Positions 22,721 through 33,927 are shown, counted from the first letter of the stretch. The stretch is DNA of 48,887 nt from Welwitschia mirabilis (GCA_051453625.1 JBOZIK010000001.1:92910469-92959355), one strand, 5' to 3'. Notes: generated by a model not told the origin, from the sequence alone. Numbers and translations are program-made.

Positions 22721-24570
22721 TAATTGACTTGTGAATTAAGTTATCACTAAGCCATGCAATAGTACTGCTATCTTAGAGTATCATGATGTGGAGGAGCTCC
22801 ACTCATAGATGTTTCTCCTATGGCATGCTAGTAGACATGTCAATGAACCTTTACATACACTAGCAAGGCCTTGGTGGTCATGTTAGCTGTTCATTTTGAC
22901 CTCAAAAATACTGAATATGAAATTTTTTGGAAGATGGGGAAACTTGCTTTTTGGTTGAATCAATCAATTGTTTTGATTTTCTTTCTTAATCGCCTGATTA
23001 TGTATTACATGCCAAATAAGATATGATGAAATCTTCAGAAAATATTGAATGCAAGCAGCGATCATTCAACAAGACAAGAACAACAGAAAACATGAGCAAT
23101 GGGATTAGATAATATCTGTAATTTGATGGAAAATGCATTGATGTACATCGGTATCATTTTGAGCTTCATCTTAGTCATTAAACATTTTGAAATTTATGGA
23201 ATGGTTTTGCAGGATACTACTGAAAAGAAGTGATTAATCCTCTGTTGGGTCATTGTCAACTCTAGAAATATTTGATGTTAATTGCCTAGTCCTAATCAGG
23301 AAATGAATTTTTGTTTTTGGACAATTAGTGTTGATAAATAAGTAATCAATCAAAAATGGAATATTTTGATAACCAATTCTAAGACAATTCATTAATTATA
23401 AGAATAAACAGGAAATGTATGGACTATGGAGAACTAATGATTTCCAACAGTTTGTAAACTTAAATAATAGAAAACTATATGCTTTAGAAGATGTATGATA
23501 ATAAAGCCTCTAATCGACAAAAAGTGGACTATTGAGTCTTTACTCACAACAAACATCATTGTTTTCCTCTTCCTTTTTTGTTTATGTGTCTGCAGCTCTC
23601 TTTCTTTGCCTCCATCAAGTACTATCAAAGCTAAAATGTAATGTACCTTCTTGGCCTATTCACTTAGTTGATCATTTAAAGAATTTTTCACAGATTTAAA
23701 ATGTAGAGGGCAATCTTTTGGGCTACATAGGATGTTAAAAGATTAGAGAATGGGTTACTAAAAGAAAAGAAATTTCAAAATTGGACAACTCATTGAAGGA
23801 ACATGGAGGCACAACTTTTGGTATAGTTAGTTCTTTTTGTTGAATGAGCCATTGCCTCACATACATGAAAGTGTGTGAAAATGTAATACGATCTCCTCCT
23901 CCAAGATCACATCAAGATTCCAAAATAACATTGAAAAACCCACCCACATGTGTGCGCACATGCATGTAGGAATGTGTGGGTTACACTTAGAAATGTTCTA
24001 GACTTACGCTCACCTATAGCATGCTAAACTAATGCATACTTTAACATCTAAGCTATTAAAAGACAGGACTGAGTAATGGTGTAGCTTGTCACCTTTGTTT
24101 TGTCATCGTATGTAATGCAAAGTCATCTAACATTTATGCCTTGTGTACTCTCGATGTAATCTTATTATTGTATGGTATTCTCCATGTTGATATATACATT
24201 AATGTACTTAGAAAAATTGATATTTTCTACCTTGGCAATGGTAATGTGGTTTACGTCGACTCATAAATCTTTAGTACTACTATTTTAATAGTCAACACTC
24301 ATAATTGTGCCACTAATATTATTCTCACTATCCATATAGATTTCATTCATCACTAAATGATGTTATGCCATGGAATCGTGTGGTAGATTACTATCCATAA
24401 GAAAGGTCAAGGATGTTCCAGCAACAAAAAGGACAACATCAACAAATAATAAGACTATCATGAGGCTGACAAGGGTTTCAATACAGATGCATATACTTGG
24501 CATGATTTAGCGTTTGGTGGGATAAATGTGATCAATTTCATGTTCCATGCATAGAATGTAGTTTCTTTTC
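22721..24570. other. Upstream region without recognisable genes
   Basis: AT-rich sequence upstream of the sialidase-like gene and its MITE. If the gene has an additional 5' exon it should lie here on the minus strand, but no signal-peptide-like open stretch with clear splice sites stood out. A small palindrome, TGTGCGCACA, is at about 23,951. Confidence 0.4.
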
Positions 24571-24618
24571 CCATTTATGTGCACTGCATATATTTCACTT
24601 ATTATGCATGAGCATATT

Positions 24619-24774
24619 AAACCAACACTAAGACTGGTTGTATCCCTTTCATCTGTTATGACATTCCTAGTAAGGAACCATGGCATAATTGCACTTCTTC
24701 ATGAAGAAAAAGAGTTTAAGTGGACAGAAAGATGTGAAATCCCACTTAGAAAGCTTAAAGAAGTGTTAATATAA
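24619..24774 (+). pseudogene. Gypsy reverse transcriptase C-terminal scrap
   Basis: An open frame encodes TLRLVVSLSSVMTFLVRNHG, then IIALLHEEKEFKWTERCEIP and LRKLKEVLI. This matches the end of Ty3/gypsy reverse transcriptases, where KLR.FLGL..YYR.FI is followed by IA.PL..L....F.WT..C..AF..LK..L. It stops just before the LTR at 24,811. The YYR tyrosines are lost. Only about 50 residues remain. Confidence 0.5.
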
Positions 24775-24810
24775 GCACTAATGCTAATTATGGCAAAAGG
24801 AGAGAAGTCA

Positions 24811-25669
24811 TGCCTTGATGACCACAAATCTCTCTTACATTCTCAAGATCCCACCAAACCCCCAAAATCCTGAGTTTTGCTATGGGCTTGATATGCCCCT
24901 TGGGACTCGATATCTCCGTTAGGCTTGATATCTACCTCAGGCTTGATATCTCTAATTAAAAGTAGTAATAATGATAATAAAGCCCAAACATTAGCAAAAC
25001 GCTAACCCATATGACCTATCACGTTTTGATATGTGAGATGTATAAATAAACACTAATTAGTCTATAAATGTACAATAAAACCCTCATTTAAGGGTATTCA
25101 GTATCCATCAACCTTTAGAATCCTTCTCCAATCTATGAACCCAACAATAATTGCCCATCCAATGTCCATAACCATTCAATCAGCATCTAAACAAACTCTC
25201 TATTGCTACCTAAGTAGGAATTCTTCTAAAATCCCAACTATTACCCAAGGATCCATTTTATCCAATCACCAAAAACTTCAAGAGCAATCATTTTACAAAT
25301 AACTTTCAGCATTTTGGGCGTGCATTGGCCCCTAGTAATGCTAAACTATCAACAAAGAGTGGTTCATTTGTTGTACTTTGCTATCTACTGCAATTTTAAG
25401 CATCTCTATATTTTTTCAGATTCTTGAATCCTCTAAAAATTTTGAGAGCTCTAGAAGTTGTCATTTTAGCATTTTACCTATTTTTGCAATCTAGTTTTGG
25501 TTTCCATTTCTTTCTTTATCTCTATTTTGCTATTGTCGTAAACCCTAAAATCGTTTTGCCATCGCAAACTCAGCTAATCAAAATTGCTATCACAATAACC
25601 TGAGCTTTATCTAATTTATAAAACCCTGGGTAGGGTTTATCTCGTAGGAGCAAATCATTCACCTTTAGA
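24811..25669 (+). repeat. LTR of the Tat-like family, second copy
   Basis: It begins TGCCTTGATGACCACAAATC, identical to the start of the LTR at 2,398, and ends CACCTTTAGA, where the first copy has CACCCTTACA. The interior shares the GGCTTGATATC motifs, AAAGCCCAAA, GCATTTTGGGC and CCC(T)AGGGTAGGG-like end blocks. No gag or primer site follows, so it may be a solo or truncated LTR. The flanking 5-mers do not match, so no target duplication is claimed. Confidence 0.68.
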
Positions 25670-25729
25670 GCAATTATGGAAAAATCTTGCACAATACTCT
25701 TGTAATACCCAACTAATCCAAGTAAACCA

Positions 25730-26400
25730 TAATGAAAGGATCAACCCTCAAAAGAGGTGAATAGGGTATGTCTATCTATCAAAATGTATTCACCTTAAAT
25801 TATGATTAACATTGAACTATTTTACTTTGCTAACTAATAATAATAATAATACGCACTAAAAGGCAGAATAAGAATAGCACAATAACATGTAACTAAAACT
25901 GCAACAACTTATAATGGTTACTCATTCACTATCCTACTCCACTCTTTACATCCATAACCAATGATGGGAATTTTGAATCTTTGTTCATCAACCATGAACA
26001 AGATTTTCTCAGGATCATCTTAAACCTTTTAAACACAATCTTCTTATTGAAAGGGCTAAGTCACAACTCATAATCTGAACGAGCAGCAAGGATGAATAAA
26101 TGTGAAATGTGCGTAGATGCATTAAACATTCATGAGTGAAGCTCTTTGATAGACTACCTTTAAAGCTCATTGAAACAGGTTGATGTAAAAAGGTATTGAA
26201 TACAATGTAAGTTAAAGAATACATATGAAGCATGTGCAACATTTTAATTGAGAATTAGATCTATATTTAAGGATAAATGCATGCAAGTAAATCATTAAGA
26301 ATGGAAAAAGATTTTAGGAAAGAGTATAGCTCAAGTTTGATTTAGATTAGACAACTAAGAAAGCTTTAAATAGATGTAAGATTTGAAATTCACGTGTTAG
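25730..26400. mobile_element. Second copy of the dispersed repeat seen at 5,815
   Basis: It begins GGATCAACCCTCAAAAGAGG and GGTGAATAGGGT and contains TATAATGGTTACTCATTCAC followed by CTACTCCACTC, in the same order as 5,815-6,015. The remainder is diverged and has no coding similarity. The right boundary is uncertain. Confidence 0.4.
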
Positions 26401-26589
26401 GTTGTCCCCATATTTTATCTGTTAGCCCCCGTCTCTATCTATCACGCCCATATTTATCTATGTGCTCCAATGCATTCCAGTTTCTTTCTTATGTTATAGT
26501 AAGCTTTACCCCAATCGCCCATGACAAAAATCAGGCTGCTGGGATTACACTCTTCAATACAAGAAATCACTTACAAGTCCAGACACCTC

Positions 26590-27312
26590 AATATTATGTG
26601 ATCATCAAAATGGCACAAATAAAGCAATTTAAGAATAGTGAAAATGAATAGAGCTACCATCATACTTGATCAAATTTCAATCAAAGTTGCACCCCAAGGC
26701 AAAAAAAAAAAAAAAAAAAAGTTCTTAGTAAAAACAATATGGACCCATACAAAGTAAGAACATCAATGACAAATTAATTTGAAGTTAATAATTTGCCATT
26801 TTGTCACTAACGACAAACTTATATAAAACATAAAAGCAAATTAAATCTATGAAATTTAGATTACATGCTTCTATAAAAGAGATAACTTGCAACTATTCAT
26901 ACAAGAAGAAATATATATAAAACGATATACACCTATAGATCCACGTATAGTAGATACCTACAAAAAGTTAATATCATGCTACATATAAATATATATTCTC
27001 CCACTCTGACAGTGATTACAAAAACAAAAATATTTGAAAAAGAAGAGGGGTTCAAAAGAATTTATCACCCAAATGGTACAAATAAAGCAATCTAAGCACA
27101 ATGAACATGAATGGAACTGTCATCATATTTGATCAAATTTTAATATTAAAACTACAATAAAATCTTATTAAAAATAATATGAACCCCTATAAACTAAGGA
27201 CGTCAATGAAAAACTAACTTTAAAGTTAATATTTTCCCCTTTTGTCATTGATGACGAATTTTTACATAAAAGCATATTAAGTTTATGAAATTCAAAGTCT
27301 GCGATATAACAA
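26590..27312. repeat. Tandem duplication (copy 1 and start of copy 2)
   Basis: Copy 1 runs about 26,590-27,062 and copy 2 starts near 27,063. Shared landmarks are TACAAATAAAGCAAT, GATCAAATTT, CCATTTTGTCACT and CATAAAAGCA, then ATAACTTGCAACTATTCA and GTTAATATCA further on. Copy 2 is split by the Copia element and resumes after 29,396, ending near 29,700. Copy 1 also carries a 21-A tract at 26,702 and lacks about 100 bp present in copy 2 at 29,400-29,515. Confidence 0.75.
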
Positions 27313-27317
27313 TATAA
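27313..27317. repeat. Left target-site duplication TATAA of the Copia element
   Basis: TATAA directly precedes the left LTR and is identical to 29,392-29,396 directly after the right LTR. A 5-bp duplication is standard for LTR retrotransposon integration. Confidence 0.8.
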
Positions 27318-27683
27318 CGTTAGGGAACAGCAAGCAAACATAGCAAAGCAATTTGCAAGCAAATTTAATTATTTTCAAGATATCAAACAATGCAAAATTC
27401 TTTATTAGAGTAGCCAAAAGCCTCTACTACATCTTCCCAACCTATGCTTTCTTTTATAGTCTCATTCTAGGGGTTGGCCAACACCTTTCCCTCGGCCCCC
27501 CCCCACCCCCTCTTCCCCGCCCCCTGCCCTGCTTTAAAAAAAAAAAAAAAAAAAGAAAAGAAAAAGGAAAAGCCTTAACATTGACTTGACTCCCAACCCA
27601 CATAGTTATGAGCGCAAAGGTCCTCTAAGCCAATTAAAAGGAACACAATAAAAAGGGGAAGATTTGGCTTCCCTTTTCTAACA
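27318..27683 (-). repeat. Copia 3' LTR (366 bp, with a low-complexity insertion)
   Basis: It aligns with the right LTR but is about 94 bp longer. The extra length is a C-rich block followed by an A tract at about 27,475-27,565, absent from the partner. It ends CTTTTCTAACA at 27,683. The first base has changed (CGTTA instead of TGTTA). Confidence 0.82.
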
Positions 27684-27694
27684 CTCTCTCACTT
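27684..27694 (-). other. Copia polypurine tract
   Basis: The minus strand reads AAGTGAGAGAG immediately before the 3' LTR start (TGTTAG). Position and composition fit a plus-strand primer site. Confidence 0.65.
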
Positions 27695-28189
27695 GAAGAC
27701 AAATTTAATTAGTCTTCAAATAAACAAGATCAACTTCAACAAATAACAAAATGATGAGTGGCAACATCAACATCCAACACAAACTATTCCTTGCTAGCCA
27801 TAAGAAACAAAAACAAGCAAACATGTAGAAGAACCAACAAAGATGTGCATCACCTTCTAAGGTAATCCTTGCACAAAAACATTCAAGTAGGACCAAGCCT
27901 ACTCAAGCCAAATAGCCAAAAGATAGTAACAAATTGGAACTAATAGGTGAACCTTCAAAATGCCTAACGATGTTGTCTTGAACTGGTCAGCGACAAAAAG
28001 ACATACACTACGCAGAACAAACACAAGCAAATGCATAAGGAACACCCACTAGCTACAAGGTTATGATCCTAGGAGAAAAAGATCATACCTAGCCCATCAG
28101 CATCAAAGCACATCTTCGTCTACAAAAACAAGACCCAATTGTCCTAAGTTTCAGGGCCAATCTTACTAAAGGAGGCCCTCTTAAGTTCC

Positions 28190-28870
28190 AAGTAATTCCT
28201 TTTGACATGTCCAATTTCCATGGAATGACAACATTTTGGAGGTTTCCTTTTGGCCTACTCCCTACACCTCTTGATAACCAAAGCTTCACTTATAGATGAA
28301 CCATCAATATGGGCTAGACGATGAAGCTCTTTAGCCAAAAGAGCACTAGGCATCTCTTTAAAGTTCAGCATAACTAAAGTCTTGCTACTCAGCCCCCTCG
28401 AAGATTGATCCATGACTTAGAAAACAAACTGAGATTTGTCCTCAACAGAGATTTTCATCCCTATTGTAGTAATCTATGAAATGATAGAGTTAAACCCTTG
28501 CAAATAATGGGGTATGCTTTCATCTACTTCAAGTTTCATATGATGCAACTTTTGATGGGAAAACATAATTTGTAATGGTTTTCACCTGGCAGACATCCTC
28601 CAACTGTTGCCAGAAATCATGAGTAGTCTTTTCATCATGCACGTATATAGGAGCTAAATCATCCCAATGACATCAATAATAAACAAAGCTTTGCAATCCA
28701 ACTTGGTGCTTTCATCTGAAAACATAGAACCTGATTTATGAGAGAATGTCTATACTAGCAACACTCGATCCTACTCATACAAAAGGTCTTGTACGTTTAG
28801 CTTCTAAAGTTTATAGTTCCTGTCATCAAATCTTATCACCAGAACAACATTCTTCTCCTTGTTACATGTA
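28190..28870 (-). pseudogene. Copia gag (UBN2 type) with zinc-knuckle relic
   Basis: The conceptual protein starts with a FDDRNYKL.KLNVQDLLYE block (the Y.LWK..M..LL signature; the tryptophan is now TAG). It continues SDESTKLDCKALFIIDV, QKLHHMKLEVDESIPHYLQG followed by FNSIIS, VMDQSSRGLSSKTL and EMPSALLAKELHR, and reaches a CCHC-type knuckle, KCCHSMEIGHVKRNY (28,209-28,240), in which the second and fourth ligands are now S and Y. Several stops and a frame change are present. Gag would form the particle; no pol follows. Confidence 0.75.
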
Positions 28871-29105
28871 ACTCCCACTCAAATGGGAATCATGAGTTCG
28901 TAAATCAAAAACTACCTCAAAATGAACCACTAAAAAACAACAGGCCAAACCCTAGTCACTTTGCTTGCTTGCTCGCTCGCTCCGCTCATTCCACTTCATC
29001 ATCTTCCTCTGCTTCACTATGCTAATCAACATGTAGGACTATTGACAACTCCTACAAGAAAACCCTTTGCCCAATAACCCCTTGTGCTTCAACCTGTGAC
29101 CAAGA

Positions 29106-29117
29106 GCTCTAATACCA
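29106..29117 (-). other. Copia primer-binding site, initiator tRNA-Met
   Basis: The minus strand reads TGGTATTAGAGC, one mismatch from TGGTATCAGAGC, the complement of the 3' end of plant initiator tRNA-Met used by most Copia elements. It is two bases inside the 5' LTR. Confidence 0.85.
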
Positions 29118-29119
29118 CT

Positions 29120-29391
29120 TGTTACAAAATAATGAGCAAGAATAGCAAAAACAACTACAAGTGGATTTAATGAGGTTCAAAACCTCAACCAATGTAAAAC
29201 TCTTTATTAGAATAGTCAAAAGCCTCTTATACATCTTTTCTAAATCATGTTTCCCTTTTATAGACTCGTTTTAAGATATAATTATTTAAGAAAATTAACA
29301 TTGATTCAACTCTTAACGCCCATTAATTACATGAAAATAACTTTTACGACTTTGTGAGGGTAAAAAAAGATTTAGTTTCACTCTTCTAACA
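29120..29391 (-). repeat. Copia 5' LTR (272 bp)
   Basis: On the plus strand it starts TGTTACAAAATAATG and ends CTCTTCTAACA, so the ends are TGTTA...TAACA inverted. It aligns collinearly with the left copy through CTTTATTAGA, AGTCAAAAGCCTCT, TTTTATAG and TTAACATTGA. Confidence 0.85.
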
Positions 29392-29396
29392 TATAA
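29392..29396. repeat. Right target-site duplication TATAA of the Copia element
   Basis: Identical to 27,313-27,317 and directly abuts the LTR end TAACA. Confidence 0.8.
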
Positions 29397-29700
29397 TTCA
29401 TATGTTAAAAACTAATGAGTAAAACAATCATAGGATACAAAGTATATAAATGCTCCCCCTAACAACATGCCCCCTTTAACATGACAAGAAAGAGGATCCT
29501 TGAGAAAGATGCTTCTCTTGAAAGAGATAACTTGCAACTATTCACATAAGAAGTAAAGATCTACTGCTATAGATCCATATGTAGTAAATACTTGCAAAAA
29601 GTTAATATCAGCTACATATACAAAATGTATTCTTCCACTTTCACATCAATGACAAACAAAAGTATCACAAAAAGAAAAGGTGTTCAAAAGAGTTCATCAC
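29397..29700. repeat. Remainder of tandem copy 2, right of the Copia element
   Basis: From about 29,520 it aligns with 26,877-27,060 (ATAACTTGCAACTATTCA, TATAGATCCA, AAAAAGTTAATATCA, AAAAG...GTTCAAAAGA). The part at 29,400-29,515 has no partner in copy 1 and includes CTCCCCCTAACAACATGCCC. Confidence 0.7.
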
Positions 29701-29799
29701 ATAAGAAAAGTTGCATATATGTGAAAAGTTAAAACCAAAAGTTTTAATTACAATATCTTTAACTATTTTATGTTTGATGAATTCCCTAATATTACGAAA

Positions 29800-32450
29800 A
29801 ATACTTTGATCTAGCTTTATGAGTTCTTTTACACTATTTATGCTAGGTCAGTAACTATTTCAAAACCTTGCATATCTTTCTTTGTGACTTCTTTCCACGT
29901 CTATCTTAATATTCACTTTGTAGCTTCCCTTTAACTTCAACTGCACAACTAGATTTGGTGACACTTTCTAGTCTACCAAGACATGTCAAAACCATCTAAG
30001 ATGACCCCCCTTTATGTGAGCACTTACTAATGTTACCCCAAGGTTTCCTCTAAGATAAGATTTGCTTAATCTATCTTGTCTTGTTACATCCATCATCCAT
30101 CTTAAAGTTCTTATCTTTATCACACCAGCTTATTACTCTATTTGCTTCTTTAAGGTCCAACACTGTGCACCATATAGATTCATAGGTCTAACTATCGTCT
30201 TGTAGAACTTCCCCTTTAATCTAACTGGGATTCTCCTCTCACACACAACAATACTAGTGTGTCTCCATTTTATCTAGCCTGCTCCAATTATATCTATTAT
30301 ATCGTCATTGATCCCTCCACCTAATTATAAGATTTATCCTAGGTAGTGAAATTGTTAGCTTCACATTACTTTTTGGCCTCAAATTTCCGCTATTACCTCA
30401 TTGCTATCTATACTTCCACTAAAGTTGGACTCCATTTATTTGGTCTTATCCTTGCTAATCTTTAGTCCCTTTGATTACAATGCCTCCATCCATGTTTACA
30501 TTTTTTTGAAGCCAAGATTTCTTTATCTTCTAATACAACATCATCTGCAAATATCACACACTAAAGTAAGCCATCCCGAAATTCCTTCATAACCATCTAT
30601 AACAATGACAAACAAATATGGATTTAGTGTTGACCCTTGATGTAAGCCTACGTTTTTGTGAATTCAATAGTTTCTCCACACATGGCTTGAACTCTTGTTA
30701 TAGCTCCATCACAAATGTCTTGAAGAAGAGTAATATACCTCACTAGAGCACCTTTTCCTCTCAAGGACCACCAAGCTATACCACCAAGGACTTGATGATA
30801 AGCCTTCTGCAAGTCTAAATACCATGAAGATTTTTTTCCTCTTTCCTTGAAATTTTTGTATTGATTGTCTTAACAAAAAGATAGCCTCCACAATCAATCT
30901 TCCTAGAATAAATCCAAATTGGTTTGCTAAAACGTGTAATTCTTGTTTCAACTTTGCTTCATTGCTCATTCCCATAACTTCAAAGTAAGGTCTAGAAGAT
31001 TAAACCCCTATAATTATCACAATTTTGATCATCTTCGTTTCTTTTCTATATAGTATTAAAATGCTTGCACTGCACTCATCAAGCATTCTTCAATCCTCCA
31101 AGATTTGTTAAATAATTATGTTAGTCGTGTGATACATATGTGTCCCATAACCTTACACACCTCTATCGGGTTACCATCATCTTTGCAAGTGCTTTCTTAA
31201 CTCTACATATAATCTTGCGCTGTCGTTACCAAATTTGATTCAACGATTTGAAATTCTTCTTTAAGAAATTTCTCATTTAGTAATCCTTTAAGGTAATTTT
31301 CCATCTATCCCTATCCATACTATTCTTTTTCTCAATCAACATGGTTTGATCTTCAGCATTAAGGCATCTAATGTCGTCAATATTATTACTCTTTCTATCT
31401 CTAATCTTTACGAGCTTGTAGGTTGATTTCTTATCCTCCTTGTCCTTTATTTGTCATATTAGTTGTCAAATGTCTTATGCTCAATCTTATTTACCATCTT
31501 CTTATCTTCTTTGCTTGCTTCGTTATCCCTTTCCAAATCTTCACATCTTCTACTTCCTTGTCATTCTTTAAAGCATCTCTTCTTGTTCATGTTGTAGTTC
31601 CTCACACCACCATTAGGTTTCTTTTTCAATATACATCTTTTCTTTTGATGCTTAGGATACCCTTTGCCCTTTCCCCAATGCAACTCATCAAATAAACCCA
31701 TAATTTATTTGTGTTAGTATCTCAATCCCATGTTCCTTCCTTCAGCAATCTATCCTTAAAATACATCATCTTATCTCCCTCAAGGTTCCATCACTTAGAC
31801 CTATGATACATCTATATCTCACTTTCTAGTTGTTGCAATTCCTAATAACTAGGTCTATGACTATCAGCCTATGATGAGTTGTTAAGCCATAAATTGTCTA
31901 ATCTTATTAACAAACAGTAGTTTATTTTTGTCATGGTTATTCTACTTTGAAAGGTTACCATATGCTCATCCTTCTTTTTAAAGTAGGTATTATCTATTAC
32001 AAGGACATAGGTTCTTGTAAATCATGGATATCCTCCTTCATCTCAATTATTTCACCAAACTCATGTTCTCTGGAGATCCTCTCTTAACCTACCCTCATTG
32101 ATCCCACCTATCCATTGAAATCGGCTCTAATAAGCATGTTTTCTTGATCTGGGATATGTTGCATCAACTTAACTATAACGTCTCAAAAATCTTTGCTTAT
32201 TGCTTTCATCCAAGCCAATTTGAGAAGCATAGACACCTATAACATTAATCATTTTACTCCCTAAAACTAACTTGACAGCCATTATCCTATCTCCTTTTCT
32301 TACAAGTTCCACATCTTTTTCCTACATATGTTGGTCAAAACTATGTCAACTCGATTTCTACATTTATCCTTTCTTCCAATGTGTTACCACTTAAAATCCT
32401 CATGAATACCCCTAGCTTTTCCATATAAAAATCCAACATCAACTTCATAA
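29800..32450 (-). pseudogene. RTE-like LINE: endonuclease and reverse transcriptase, decayed
   Basis: Reading the minus strand, the endonuclease region reads GKARGIHEDFKW and GRKDKCRNRVDIV (32,430-32,350), VYASQIGLDES (about 32,210) and KKKDEHMVTFQSRITMTKIN (about 31,950). The reverse transcriptase reads NQFGFILGRLIVEAIFLLRQ then SIQKFQGK (30,925-30,840), relics of GLHQGSTLNPYLFVIV and FADD (30,640-30,530), GLKISKDKTK, INDDIIDIIGAG, IKWRHTSIVVCERRIPVRLK and GKFYKTIVRPMNLYGAQCW (30,330-30,160), and HLRWF.HV near the end (about 29,990). This is the order of the plant RTE-type LINE that gives rise to craniofacial-development-protein-2-like annotations. Stops and frameshifts are frequent. A poly-A or simple-repeat tail was not seen. 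Confidence 0.82.
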
Positions 32451-32689
32451 GCACAACATGATGCATCAGAGGCATGCTCAAAATGATAAACATTGTTAGA
32501 ACTTATAGAAACAATAATAGATTCAGTTGATATTTAATTTCTAAGTTCACACTTAACCTTGTCATATCACAACCTTTGCCATGAAAATAATTAAAGATTT
32601 TGTACTTTAAATCATATAAAGATCATCTCTAATACAACTTTCTGAGCTTAAGGAAATCTAACTTCTAGTCACAATATGTTACTTTCAAC

Positions 32690-33450
32690 ATTGACTGTCC
32701 AATTTTCTCCAATGGTGACCTCTTCCATCATCAAAGACACCTTATCTAAAGAAATTGGGAATTATCACCTATCAAAAGTCTAGAACAGAAACCAGCCAGC
32801 ATTATTGTTTACGTTGAAGGTAATGGGAATCAGAAAACCCTTTGAGTGTGCTTTTCTTAATGTCTTGAAAAGATTTGGAAATGGCATTTGGAAGTTGGAA
32901 GAAACTAATAAGATTAACAATGAAAATTATTGAAATAGAGCATCTTCCTAATAGGATAATTAAATTTGAAAAGAACTAATTTATCGAAATAGCAACAAAT
33001 AATCTTAATTTAGAAGATACAAACATGAAGGGTTATTTACCCTCTTATACTTACTAGCACCAACAGGGCTTGAATTTGAAAGAACCCTCCTGGTTGTTCA
33101 TTCATTTCCAATTCCACTCTTGTATCCAACTAGTTTCCCAATGCCAAGAAGCTTGTGAAGCTTTCCTTACTACTAGACAACTTTATGAGTGACATCAAGG
33201 CATTATTAAGCTTGACTTTCACAGCACTGTTTTCTTTTGATTGAAGGGTAAAGCATAATCTATTTCAATATTACTACATGCTTCAAAATCAACAGATTAT
33301 ACAAAAATCATCTTAGATCTCAAACAGAATAATTCAAACCCAAATAGAAAGAGGCTGCAGAAATAGAGTGACCTTCTTAAAAGCAGGATTCCATTTGTAG
33401 GATAGGCATGACCAATTAAACTCAATGGAAGCGCAAGTAACCCCTCTCTA
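32690..33450 (-). pseudogene. Cluster of exon-like segments, product unknown
   Basis: Three minus-strand stretches look coding and have near-canonical junctions, but I cannot name a family. About 33,370-33,440 encodes VTCASIEFNWSCLSYKWNP and ends at a possible donor AAGAAG^GTCACT. About 33,065-33,232 encodes KVKLNNALMSLIKLSSSKES and, after one in-frame stop, ELEMNEQPGGFFQIQALLVL, ending at a strong donor CTA^GTAAGT. About 32,690-32,755 follows an acceptor TTTCTTTAG and encodes KVSLMMEEVTIGENWTVNVE. They could belong with the ENTH-like exons just upstream or be pieces of a captured or decayed gene. The stop favours a pseudogene. Confidence 0.22.
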
Positions 33451-33650
33451 TTACCAATTCATGTAAGTCAAAACTCTGGGTGTATAACATCCAAAATAAT
33501 TTATTGTAATCTTCATAAAAATTATGTTATTCAAACATTTGAAGAAAAGAATGAACCGAAGACTAAAACTGCATGTCATGTTAATGAAAGTATAGTTGCA
33601 ATAACAAGGCATTCAAACATCTATGGTGGTTCCACTAGCAACTGCCTCAC

Positions 33651-33805
33651 TCTTAAGGGAATTAGTATTTTTCTCTTTGGTTGTGTTATCAAATACTGAA
33701 AACAATAGCAACAACAATGTTTTTACCTTGATAACCACCAAGCCCTTAAAAATCAATCTCCAACCACCTTTATCAACCTTTTTAAGGCGTATCTTAACCT
33801 CTAAT
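33651..33805 (-). CDS. Two candidate exons with ENTH-like sequence
   Basis: The higher exon (33,727-33,805) has an acceptor after a pyrimidine-rich tract (ACCATCAAG^ATTAG) and a donor AAG^GTAAAA. It encodes VKIRLKKVDKGGWRLIFKG and then LVVIK. A short intron ends TTGTTTTCAG^TATTTG, and the next exon continues YLITQPKRKI, with a possible donor AGA^GTGAGG near 33,650. Joined in phase 0, the WR.IFK.L.VI.YL core resembles helices of the ENTH domain of epsin-like clathrin adaptors. The match is short and no other ENTH block was found. It could be a decayed gene copy. Product call is tentative. Confidence 0.28.
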
Positions 33806-33927
33806 CTTGATGGTAGCAGAAGAAGTGTTCATAAAAGCACACATGCTGAATGGGGATGACAACCCCTAGAATGCTCACATTAACCCGTCAATTTGGAAGA
33901 ATGATATATCGAGATATCAAGAAGATT

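Larger units (their letters stand above)
27318..29391 (-). mobile_element. Small gag-only Copia element (TR-GAG type)
   Basis: This complete 2,074-bp element is read on the minus strand. It has an LTR at each end (29,120-29,391 as 5' LTR, 27,318-27,683 as 3' LTR), a primer-binding site, a polypurine tract, and TATAA duplicated on both sides. The internal region is only 1,436 bp and encodes a gag domain with a zinc knuckle; there is no protease, integrase or reverse transcriptase and no room for them. That is the structure of terminal-repeat elements with a gag domain, which depend on another element for replication. LTR divergence and the stops in gag show it is old. Confidence 0.85.

Noticed and set aside
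23945-23965. TGTGCGCACA palindrome as a regulatory site
   Set aside because: A 10-bp palindrome is expected by chance in a window of this size and has no associated gene.
2398-25669. LTRs at 2,398 and 24,811 as the two ends of one element
   Set aside because: The interval contains a host gene in antisense and a hAT element, the copies are diverged, and the order of domains does not fit one retrotransposon.
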